In this document: in pieces, positions 25,288 through 31,787 of the stretch
Layout: every line of letters begins with the position of its first letter
How positions within the stretch are numbered: position 1 is the first letter of the stretch
NCBI GenBank assembly: GCA_019243195.1
Contig: JAFAUQ010000153.1
Location: 1-42,705 of the forward strand
DNA: 42,705 nucleotides
Direction of reading: 5' to 3'
Source of the DNA: Hyphomicrobiales bacterium
GTDB taxonomy: Bacteria > Pseudomonadota > Alphaproteobacteria > Rhizobiales > Xanthobacteraceae
Made by a program: the position numbers and the translations under genes
The notes under the pieces: generated by a model
Seen by the model: only the letters and a program-made list of their open reading frames with translations
Told to the model about the DNA's origin: nothing
Database searches by the model: none

Positions 25288-26490
25288 ATGTCGGTTCCGA
25301 CACGCAGAACCCTTTTGGCCAGCGCGGCCGTGCTCACCGCCGGAGCGGCCGTCGCCCAGGAACGGCCGCCGGAACCGATCGAGGGCAACCGCGGGGCGAG
25401 CATCCTGGGGCCGCGCAATGCGCCGCGCGCCGCGCAAAATCCCGACATTTTTCAGCCGCCCTCGACCGATCACGGCGCGCTGCCCAACCTCCGCTTCTCC
25501 TTCGCCGATGCCCACGTGAAGATGCGCGAGGGCGGATGGTCGCGCGAGGTGACGAAGCGCGAGCTGCCGGTCGCCACCACCATCGCCGGCGTCAATATGC
25601 GGCTGACCGCGGGCGGCGTGCGCGAATTGCATTGGCACAAGGAGGCGGAGTGGTCGTTCGTGCTCGCCGGGAACTTGCGCATCACGGCGGTCGACACCGG
25701 CGGGCACAATTTCATCGCCGACGTGCAGGCAGGGGATCTTTGGTATTTCCCGCCCGGTATTCCGCATTCGATCCAGGGACTGCCGCCCGACGGCGGCGAG
25801 TTTCTGCTGGCGTTTCCGGAGGGCAGCTTTTCCGAAGACAGCACCTTCGCCATCACCGACATGTTCGCGCATATGCCGAAGGCCGCGCTCGCCAAGAATT
25901 TGCAGGTGAACGCCGACGCGCTCGATGCCATTCCCAAGGAAGAACGCTTCATTTTCCAGGCGGCGCCGCCCCCTCCACGGGAGACCGATGCCGTCCATTC
26001 GCCGCAGGGCGCGGTTCCCCAGAACATGAAGTTCAGCCTGATGCAGCTTCCGCCGCAGACCATGCCCGGCGGCCGCGTGCGCATCGCCGACACCGGCAAC
26101 TTCCCCATCTCGCGGGAGATCGCGGTTGCGCATGTCGAGGTCGATCCCGGCCACATGCGCGAGATCCACTGGCATCCCAACGCCGACGAGTGGCAGTTCT
26201 ACATTTCCGGGCGCGCGCGCATGACTGTGTTCGGCGCCGAGGGAAAAGCGCGCACGTTCGACTACCAGGCAGGCGACGTGGGTTACGTGCCGATGTCCCT
26301 GAGCCACTTCATCGAGAACACCGGCGACGAGCCGTTGCGCTTCCTCGAGCTGTTCCGCGCGCCCCGCTTCGAGGACGTGTCGCTCGCGCAATGGATGGCG
26401 CTCACCCCGCACGAGCTGGTCGCGCAGCATCTCAACATTGACGTGGCGGTGATCGATCGGCTGCGCGCGATCAAGCAACCGGTCGTGTGA
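25288..26490 (+). CDS. oxdC: oxalate decarboxylase family bicupin, exported
   Basis: A 400-residue protein with GGGAGG before ATG 25288. Residues 1-23 form a Tat- or Sec-type signal (TRRTLLASAAVLTAGAAVA). The first cupin has Mn ligands in ELHWHKEAEW (His115, His117, Glu121) and His160. The second has REIHWHPNADEW (His294, His296, Glu301) and His340. The flexible lid reads SEDST (182-186) with Glu183, the residue that in Bacillus OxdC (SENST) favours decarboxylation over oxidation. The expected reaction is oxalate to formate plus CO2, Mn-dependent, probably in the periplasm. It is divergent from a TPP enzyme that also has a Tat-like signal, suggesting shared regulation. A palindrome at 26503-26542 follows the stop. 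Confidence 0.9.
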   Translation: MSVPTRRTLLASAAVLTAGAAVAQERPPEPIEGNRGASILGPRNAPRAAQNPDIFQPPSTDHGALPNLRFSFADAHVKMREGGWSREVTKRELPVATTIAGVNMRLTAGGVRELHWHKEAEWSFVLAGNLRITAVDTGGHNFIADVQAGDLWYFPPGIPHSIQGLPPDGGEFLLAFPEGSFSEDSTFAITDMFAHMPKAALAKNLQVNADALDAIPKEERFIFQAAPPPPRETDAVHSPQGAVPQNMKFSLMQLPPQTMPGGRVRIADTGNFPISREIAVAHVEVDPGHMREIHWHPNADEWQFYISGRARMTVFGAEGKARTFDYQAGDVGYVPMSLSHFIENTGDEPLRFLELFRAPRFEDVSLAQWMALTPHELVAQHLNIDVAVIDRLRAIKQPVV

Positions 26491-26502
26491 GGTCCTCCAA
26501 GA

Positions 26503-26542
26503 AGAGCGGGATGACGATGCGAAGATAAGTCATCCCGCTCTA
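26503..26542. repeat. short palindrome, GAGCGGGATGAC type, copy 3
   Basis: Arms AGAGCGGGATGAC and GTCATCCCGCTCT pair perfectly, making this the cleanest of the three copies (others at 3556-3596 and 12540-12578). It starts 12 bp after the oxalate decarboxylase stop and is followed by AAGATAATT, so it could also serve as that gene's transcript-end hairpin. Confidence 0.65.
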
Positions 26543-26577
26543 AGATAATTGATGATGGCTTTGGCCCACCGAGGGTA

Positions 26578-27255
26578 TCAGCCTTGCAGCTGTCGCCGAT
26601 CCGCCGATGCCGCCAGACGCCGTTCGACTTCGCCGAGGGCTGCCTTCTCGGTGAACTCGATGGCGAATCCCTCATCGAAGCGGCGCACCACCCGTCCGAC
26701 CATCTTCCCTACCGCCAAGGGGGTGCCGAGCTTCGGATCGAGATCGGCTGACACCGCCGCTCCGGAGCTCGAGAAGTCGATCACGAGGCAGGAGGTGAGG
26801 GAACCGTCGGCGAGCAGGATGGTTGCCATCGGATTTTTTGGCGCGACGCGCGCGTGCCGACGGCCGTCCGGCAAATCAGGCACGTCCTTCTGCTTGGCGA
26901 GCCACTGGAGCTTCGTGGCTATCTTCTCGCGGTTCGCCGCGCTGGCGACGATCGACATGGCGAAACCCGTGCTCATCGGCCGCGTGATAGCGCCGTGGAG
27001 TTGCCCGAATGCCTCGCTGTAGACGATCACGCGTTCGCCCACCGCGCCGACGACCGGGGCCGCGAGCGCCATGCCGAGCGCAGACATATTGACGATCCGG
27101 CACGCGAACTCGCATCGGTCGCCCTTCAGGTTTCGCCTGTTGGCGAGCATGTAACGGCCGGGCGCATTGACGATAAGACGAGCGTCGTTACGACGCTCGC
27201 GCTTCGATTGTTCAATTAAATCATCCAGACCCGATGATCCGACACTTGGGCGCAC
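26578..27255 (-). CDS. tandem PilZ-domain protein
   Basis: A 225-residue protein with two PilZ domains. The first (about 18-115) has RRNDAR and NMSALGMAL. The second (about 130-215) has DGRRHARV and DFSSSGAAV. These RxxxR and D/NxSxxG pairs are the c-di-GMP-binding signatures of PilZ domains, although the first domain has Asn in place of Asp. No other domain is attached, so it is a stand-alone c-di-GMP effector. It lies divergent to another PilZ gene (27579) and close to a GGDEF cyclase (27963). Confidence 0.85.
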   Translation of the reverse strand: MRPSVGSSGLDDLIEQSKRERRNDARLIVNAPGRYMLANRRNLKGDRCEFACRIVNMSALGMALAAPVVGAVGERVIVYSEAFGQLHGAITRPMSTGFAMSIVASAANREKIATKLQWLAKQKDVPDLPDGRRHARVAPKNPMATILLADGSLTSCLVIDFSSSGAAVSADLDPKLGTPLAVGKMVGRVVRRFDEGFAIEFTEKAALGEVERRLAASADRRQLQG

Positions 27256-27285
27256 GAACAGGACCCCCGAAAACGAACAAAGACC

Positions 27286-27459
27286 CTAAGCCGGTCCATT
27301 TAAGAAAGCCTTGTCTCTTGCGATGTCGTCGCCCGCCCGGCATTCCTGGGCCGACTCGGTGACAAATCCGGGCGCATTCTCGGCGCCTATCGATTCATCG
27401 TCATCGTCCCCGACGCCGTCCGGCGTACCTTTCTTTGTTTGATACTTTTTAAATCTCAA
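27286..27459 (-). CDS. candidate small acidic protein
   Basis: A 57-codon frame from TTG 27459 to TAG 27286, on the same strand as and 30 bp upstream of the tandem PilZ gene. It would encode a protein with GTPDGVGDDDDESIGAENAP, then GFVTESAQECRAGDDIARDK. Codon third positions are GC-rich as in real genes here. The TTG is the only plausible start, and no Shine-Dalgarno is obvious. It may be a real leader gene of the PilZ transcript or a chance frame. No family is recognised. Confidence 0.35.
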   Translation of the reverse strand: MRFKKYQTKKGTPDGVGDDDDESIGAENAPGFVTESAQECRAGDDIARDKAFLNGPA

Positions 27460-27578
27460 GTTGTCGGGCGCGAACTACAACCAATCCTTAAGCAAGATTC
27501 CATACAATCAGCAACTTGGTTTTCGGTATCGCAGCACCGCTCCGCCGAAAACTCCAGCCGCCGGATTCGGGTGTGCGC

Positions 27579-27899
27579 ATGTCGAAAGAACGCCGAAGGG
27601 CACCGCGTCGGAAAGTCGATGCGCCCGCTTTCCTTTACTCCGGCGATGGCCGCCCGCTGGGCGCCTGCCGGATGAAGGACATATCGAGCGGCGGCGCCAG
27701 GCTCGCTCATGCCATCACCGCCGAACTCCCGGATGATTTGGTCTTGTGGTTTTCCAGGGACGGAGCGGTTCGTCGTCGATGCCAACTCGCTTGGCGCACG
27801 GAAAAACAGCTCGGCGTCCGCTTCCTCACTCTGGAGCCGGCGCGGGAATCTCATGACGCCGCCGGGCGGCCCGTCTTTGCCGGCATGGCGGCGGATTGA
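27579..27899 (+). CDS. single PilZ-domain protein
   Basis: A 106-residue protein from ATG 27579, where the domain starts. It has ERRRAPRRKV and DISSGGARL, the two c-di-GMP-binding motifs, followed by beta-strand sequence (LVLWFSRDGAVRRRCQLAWR). The frame is open upstream to 27516 but without family resemblance. It is followed after 63 bp by the GGDEF cyclase gene on the same strand, so the two may form an operon that makes and reads c-di-GMP. Confidence 0.78.
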   Translation: MSKERRRAPRRKVDAPAFLYSGDGRPLGACRMKDISSGGARLAHAITAELPDDLVLWFSRDGAVRRRCQLAWRTEKQLGVRFLTLEPARESHDAAGRPVFAGMAAD

Positions 27900-27962
27900 T
27901 TGCTCGTGAGCCAGGATGGTCGCTTTGGGACCGGCGTCTGAGGCCCGCCCTGGAAGACTTTC

Positions 27963-29006
27963 ATGGGGAGCAAGGATAACGAAGGCGACCGCACCCTGGC
28001 GTTGGCGGAAATTGCCGTCGGCCAGATCAAGGCGCTGCGCCAGCCGGCGCATCCGCGCAACTACGAGATTTGGTACACCTACGCCACCGGCCACCATGCC
28101 GCGCTCAATCAAAACATTAATGAGCTGATCGTTCGCGACGGTTCGTTGAGCACCGCCGACATGGATCGAATCTATCACGCGCACTTCGCGCCGGCCGCTG
28201 GTATCGACGGCCGAGGCGCCAATGTGGTGGACGAGATCGATCGCATCATGACCACGATCGACGCGATTTCCGGCACGGCAGCGGATTACGGCGAAAGGCT
28301 GGCCGGCGTCAGCGAGAAGCTGCGCGCGGCGGATCGCGATGGTGTGCGCCTTGTGGTCGAGCGTCTGGTCGTTGCCACGAAGGACATCGAGAGGTCCAAC
28401 CACGCGCTGGAAGCGCGCCTCAAGGCTTCCAAGCAGGAAGTTTCACAGCTGCGGCAGAATGTCGAGACCGTGCGCAGCGAAAGTCTGACCGACCCGCTCA
28501 CCGCGCTCGCCAACCGCAAATCCTTCGATCTGACCATGCAGAAGGCGATGTCCGATGCGAGGAAGAGCGGCGAGGCGCTGTCGCTCCTGATGGCGGATAT
28601 CGATTATTTCAAGAAGATCAACGACACCTACGGGCATCTCACCGGCGACCAAATTCTCCGCCGCGTTGCCAATGCACTCAAGCAGAGCGTCCACGAGCAA
28701 GCTGTCGCCGCGCGCTACGGCGGGGAGGAGTTCGCGGTCGTGCTGCCGCGCACTCCCCTCGATCGCGCGGGTGCAGTGGCGGAGAAGATTCGCGCCGCCG
28801 TGATGGCCAAGCCGCTGATGAAACGCTCGACCGGCGAGCAGCTCGGCCGTGTCACGATCTCGATCGGACTAGCAACGCTTCGGCCGCAAGACACGGCTCA
28901 ATCCTTTATCGGGCGGGCGGACGCCGCGCTCTACGCGGCCAAGCGCCAGGGCCGCAATCGCGTCATTTGCGATGCCGATTGTGACTTCGAGCTCCCGGGT
29001 CTCTAG
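27963..29006 (+). CDS. diguanylate cyclase (GGDEF)
   Basis: A 347-residue protein from ATG 27963 with GGAAG upstream. Residues 1-135 form a soluble helical N-terminal region (NYEIWYTYATGHHAALNQ) typical of a family of alphaproteobacterial cyclases. Residues about 140-172 are a coiled coil leading into the GGDEF domain. The active-site motif is GGEEF at 253-257, with DIDYFKKINDTYGH upstream, as in active diguanylate cyclases. The inhibitory I-site (RxxD five residues before GGEEF) is absent (VHEQ instead), so product inhibition is unlikely. There is no membrane segment. A Flp pilin gene follows 41 bp downstream. Confidence 0.92.
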   Translation: MGSKDNEGDRTLALAEIAVGQIKALRQPAHPRNYEIWYTYATGHHAALNQNINELIVRDGSLSTADMDRIYHAHFAPAAGIDGRGANVVDEIDRIMTTIDAISGTAADYGERLAGVSEKLRAADRDGVRLVVERLVVATKDIERSNHALEARLKASKQEVSQLRQNVETVRSESLTDPLTALANRKSFDLTMQKAMSDARKSGEALSLLMADIDYFKKINDTYGHLTGDQILRRVANALKQSVHEQAVAARYGGEEFAVVLPRTPLDRAGAVAEKIRAAVMAKPLMKRSTGEQLGRVTISIGLATLRPQDTAQSFIGRADAALYAAKRQGRNRVICDADCDFELPGL

Positions 29007-29047
29007 CAAATGATGCCGGCCGGCCTGTCCCCCGAAGGGGCGCGCGC

Positions 29048-29218
29048 ATGAAGATTGCAATCAACTTTCGTCGTTTTTGCCAGGATGAATCGGGCGCGAC
29101 GGGCATCGAGTATGGTTTGATCGCGGCCGGAATCGCCGTGGTCCTTATTGCGGTGATCAATGGCATCGGCGCGAAGCTGAACACCAAATTCAGCAGCATC
29201 AATACGCAGCTTCGCTGA
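29048..29218 (+). CDS. Flp family type IVb pilin
   Basis: A 56-residue protein starting at ATG 29048 with GAAGGGG about 10 nt upstream. It has a short basic leader, then DESGATGIEYGLIAAGIAVV: the prepilin peptidase site (cleavage after Gly, with Glu5 and Tyr6 of the mature pilin) and the hydrophobic helix typical of Flp/Fap pilins of tad systems. The tail (LNTKFSSINTQLR) is polar. No tad assembly genes occur in this window. Its position directly after a GGDEF cyclase and PilZ genes suggests c-di-GMP-linked surface attachment. Confidence 0.88.
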   Translation: MKIAINFRRFCQDESGATGIEYGLIAAGIAVVLIAVINGIGAKLNTKFSSINTQLR

Positions 29219-29260
29219 GCGGCTGAAATGCACGCCATTAATCGCGACGGCGTTGCTTAT

Positions 29261-29354
29261 TTGCTCAGGCGTATTTCTCACAGCGGATGCCCACTGCTCG
29301 TAGCGCGCCGGCGAGTCCATCGGCCGTGCCGCTTGCTCACGACGCTCAGCATCG
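29261..29354 (-). pseudogene. 3' fragment of a hybrid histidine kinase gene
   Basis: Positions 29261-29354 match 31771-31866, the last codons and downstream bases of the hybrid kinase at 31788-34805, with about 85 percent identity and a small deletion that destroys the frame. On the minus strand LSVVSK is still readable. The rest of the kinase is absent. It is a remnant or a duplicated 3' end. Confidence 0.65.
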
Positions 29355-29394
29355 GGATTGGGAACCGAAATGCCGTGAATTGGTTGGTAGGGCG

Positions 29395-29478
29395 GAAGCC
29401 CCTGCACGTCTCCTGAAGGGGTTTCGTGGATAGAGGTCGATCAGCGAGGAAGCCTCGGCGGAGATGCCGGGGCTTTTT
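29395..29478 (+). ncRNA. candidate small RNA ending in an intrinsic terminator
   Basis: Two consecutive hairpins. The first has arms GAAGCCCCT (29395-29403) and AGGGGTTTC (29417-29425) with a 13-nt loop containing TCTCCT, which resembles an anti-Shine-Dalgarno sequence. The second is the terminator at 29450-29478. The second loop (GGAGAT) can pair with TCTCC of the first loop. No coding frame fits the segment. A stem-loop with an exposed C/U-rich loop followed by a terminator is a layout known in alphaproteobacterial trans-acting sRNAs. The 5' end is unknown, and a long 3' UTR of the Flp pilin transcript is an alternative. Confidence 0.3.
29450..29478 (+). terminator. intrinsic terminator
   Basis: Stem AAGCCTCGGC (29450-29459) with GCCGGGGCTT (29466-29475), one G-U pair, loop GGAGAT, then a run of T to 29478. 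It is a convincing Rho-independent terminator on the plus strand, 230 bp after the Flp pilin stop and just before the transporter gene at 29541. Confidence 0.75.
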
Positions 29479-29540
29479 CGTGGCCGGCGTCGATATCCCC
29501 AATCATCCCACGCCCTCGGGCGGCCCCCGGATTCCGCTCC

Positions 29541-30464
29541 ATGGACATCGCCAAGGGAATCGCGCTCAAGCTCGCATCGCTGCTGCTGTTCGCCGTGATG
29601 TCGGCGCTCATTCGCGGCTTCGGCCACACGGTTCCGGTCGGGCAGGTGGTGTTCTTCCGCAGCGTCTTCGCGCTCGTGCCGGTGGTGATCATCTACGCGG
29701 CGCGCGGCGAGTTCGTGACCGCGGTGCGCACGCACCGCCTGCCGGGACACCTTGGACGCGGCGTTCTCAGCATAGGCGCAATGTTCCTGAGCTTCGCGGC
29801 GCTGACCCGGTTGCCGCTCATCGATGCAACTGCCATTTCCTTCGCCGCCCCGCTGATCGTGGTGGCGCTCGCAGCGCTGATCCTCAAAGAGCGGGTGCAG
29901 GCCTACAGCTGGGGCGCGGTAGCGATTGGCTTTTGCGGCGTCATCGTCATGCTGACGCCCTACCTCGATCTCGGTGGTGCCGCCGCGATCGGGCCGGCGA
30001 TCGGCGCGCTGTTCGCGCTCTTGGCGGCGTTGTGCAACGCCGGCACCGCCATCGAAACGCGTCGGCTCACCGAAACCGAAACCACGTCGGCGATCGTGTT
30101 TTATTTCTCGGTGTTCTGCACGCTCGCCGGGCTGGTGACATTGCCGTTCGCCTGGCATGCGCCCACCGAACTCGAGTTCGCCAAGCTCGTCGCGATCGGC
30201 GTGCTCGCCGGTGTCGCGCATATCCTGCTCACGGAAGGCTATCAGTTCGCGCCCGCTTCGGTGCTCGCGCCGTTCGAATACACCGCCATGGTGTGGGCGT
30301 CCGTGCTCGGCTACCTGATGTTCGGGGAAACGCCGACGCCCGCCGTCCTGCTCGGCGGGGTCATCGTCGCGGCCGCCGGGCTCATCGTGATCTGGCGCGA
30401 ACACCGCCTCGGCCTCGAGCGGCCGCGCGTCCGTGTCAAGGCGCACACCGGGGGGTGGGGGTGA
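29541..30464 (+). CDS. EamA-family (DMT) transporter
   Basis: A 307-residue inner-membrane protein with about ten hydrophobic segments in two EamA halves (residues about 5-135 and 150-285). Typical motifs are FFRSVFALVPVVIIYAA in the first half, LTRLPLIDATAISFAAPLIV before the half-way point, and EYTAMVWASVLGYLMFGETP in the second. Drug/metabolite transporters of this type export amino acids, nucleosides or other metabolites, and the substrate cannot be predicted. It starts at ATG 29541, shortly after an intrinsic terminator, so it probably has its own promoter. It is transcribed alone. Confidence 0.9.
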   Translation: MDIAKGIALKLASLLLFAVMSALIRGFGHTVPVGQVVFFRSVFALVPVVIIYAARGEFVTAVRTHRLPGHLGRGVLSIGAMFLSFAALTRLPLIDATAISFAAPLIVVALAALILKERVQAYSWGAVAIGFCGVIVMLTPYLDLGGAAAIGPAIGALFALLAALCNAGTAIETRRLTETETTSAIVFYFSVFCTLAGLVTLPFAWHAPTELEFAKLVAIGVLAGVAHILLTEGYQFAPASVLAPFEYTAMVWASVLGYLMFGETPTPAVLLGGVIVAAAGLIVIWREHRLGLERPRVRVKAHTGGWG

Positions 30465-30597
30465 TCAAAAGAACGCTTTGAACGTGATGATCGCTCCAGC
30501 CGGTGCCGGAAAGCCGGCGGCATGACGGGCGGAGAAGCCGTGTGTCGCGCCGGCAATGGGACCTGCTTGGTTTGGCCGAGCGGGTGATCATCGGAGC

Positions 30598-30775
30598 CTA
30601 GTGCCCCGATTCCGAAGTTCGCATCATTTTGCGGCACGTTCGTTTGCGAACTTCGGAATCGAAGGGCACTAGCAACTTATTGAATCTAGTGTGGCTTTGG
30701 TTCAGAAGTCCGCATCTCGGACTCGGCTCGCAAGAATGATGCGGACTTCTGAACCGCCACACCAGGCTGGGGAAC
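30598..30775 (+). repeat. compound CTAG hairpin pair (A - linker - C), copy 1
   Basis: Hairpin A runs from CTAG 30598 to CTAG 30672 (arms GATTCCGAAGTTCGCA and TGCGAACTTCGGAATC). The linker CAACTTATTGAAT follows. Hairpin C begins at CTAG 30686 (arms GGTTCAGAAGTCCGCATC and GATGCGGACTTCTGAACC) and ends near 30775, where CTAG has decayed to CCAG. It fills most of the gap between the transporter gene and the gene at 30830. Related compounds lie at 31506-31672 (inverted) and 38962-39125. Confidence 0.85.
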
Positions 30776-30829
30776 AAGCCCGCTTCAACGGCGTTATCTT
30801 GCGCCCAAGAAGCGCAACAGGAGTTCCAG

Positions 30830-31024
30830 ATGAATAACCCCAATACTCAGAACCCGAACCAAAAGCCTGGCCAGCAATCGCAGCAGCCCGGCCAAGGTGG
30901 CCAGCAAGGTGGTCAGGGTGGCCAGCAAGGAAATCAGGGTGGCCAGCAGAATCCCGGCCAGCAGACCCAGAAGCCCGGTCAGGGTGGCCAACAGGGCGGC
31001 GGTCAAGGCGGTGGCCAACGCTAA
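30830..31024 (+). CDS. small Gln/Gly-rich protein
   Basis: A 64-residue low-complexity protein starting at ATG 30830 with CAGGAG 6 nt upstream. It is made almost entirely of repeats such as GQGGQQGG and NPGQQTQKPGQ. It has no signal peptide or hydrophobic segment and is expected to be disordered. Proteins of this kind occur in Bradyrhizobium-like genomes beside stress-related small genes. Its function is unknown. The CsbD-like gene follows 134 bp downstream on the same strand. Confidence 0.6.
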   Translation: MNNPNTQNPNQKPGQQSQQPGQGGQQGGQGGQQGNQGGQQNPGQQTQKPGQGGQQGGGQGGGQR

Positions 31025-31158
31025 AGCGTTCATGCATGAGCGGGCCTCGGCCGGGCCGAGGCCTTCCTCAAAACGAGCGTGCGGGATGGAACCCAATCCG
31101 TCCATCGAAAAGGCAGAAAATAAAGCAAAAGCGGAATCAGGACTACGAGGCACCCACC

Positions 31159-31332
31159 ATGGATAAGGACCGCATCAAGGGTTCGGCGCAGCAAGCCAAA
31201 GGCACCGTTAAAGAGGCCGCCGGCAAGGCTACCGGCGATGCAAGGCTCAAGGCCGAAGGAAAGGCAGATAAGGCCGCCGGCAAGGTTCAGAATGCCGTGG
31301 GCGGTTTGAAGGATGCATTGCGCGGCAAGTGA
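31159..31332 (+). CDS. CsbD-like stress protein
   Basis: A 57-residue protein from ATG 31159. It has the full CsbD pattern: MDKDRIKGSAQQAKGTVKEA, GKATGDARLKAEGKADKAAG, then KVQNAVGGLKDALRGK. CsbD proteins are small, hydrophilic and induced by general stress; their biochemical role is unknown. The frame is open upstream but the family begins at this Met, preceded by GAGG. A decayed homologue is at 17660-17815. The CTAG-type repeat array starts 14 bp after its stop. Confidence 0.88.
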   Translation: MDKDRIKGSAQQAKGTVKEAAGKATGDARLKAEGKADKAAGKVQNAVGGLKDALRGK

Positions 31333-31345
31333 GCGCGACCGCCGA

Positions 31346-31672
31346 CTAGTGTTCCGATTCCGAGGTTCGCCCGCCCTTGCGGCACACTCGATGCGAACCT
31401 CGGAATCATGAACACTAGCAAAATCTATGATTCTAGTGCCGCTTTTGAACCCGAAGTTCGCAAACACCCGTGCCGCAATATAATGCGAACTTCGGGTTCG
31501 CGGCACTAGTGTGGCGGTTCAGAAGTCCGCATCATTCTTGCAGCGAGTCCGAGATGCGGACTTCTGAACCAAAGCCACACTAGATTCAATAAGTTGCTAG
31601 TGCCCTTCGATTCCGAAGTTCGCAAAACGAGCCTGCCGCAGAATGAGGCGAACTTCGGAATCGGGGCACTAG
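31346..31672. repeat. array of four CTAG-bounded hairpins (D - B - C - A)
   Basis: Four consecutive palindromes lie in 327 bp. D is 31346-31418 (GATTCCGAGGTTCGC with GCGAACCTCGGAATC). A linker CAAAATCTATGATT follows. B is 31433-31509 (GAACCCGAAGTTCGCA with TGCGAACTTCGGGTTC). C is 31506-31583 and shares its CTAG with B. The linker ATTCAATAAGTTG leads to A at 31597-31672. The C-linker-A part is the reverse complement of the compound unit at 30598-30775. Each stem keeps its own complementarity. The rest of 31673-31787 shows nothing notable. Confidence 0.88.
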
Positions 31673-31787
31673 GTACGGCCTAAATCTGGTTTGGATCGAT
31701 CGCATAGCGGGGCCCGGTCGCCGCCCCAATGCCGCGCGGCGTCCGTCGCCTCTTCTTCCTGTAAAGTCTTTTGCTCAGGCATATTAC

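Noticed and set aside
30598-31672. Integron attC sites or CRISPR-like array as explanation of the hairpins
   Set aside because: There is no integrase, no attC core (GTTRRRY), and the hairpins are palindromes with CTAG ends instead of spaced identical repeats.
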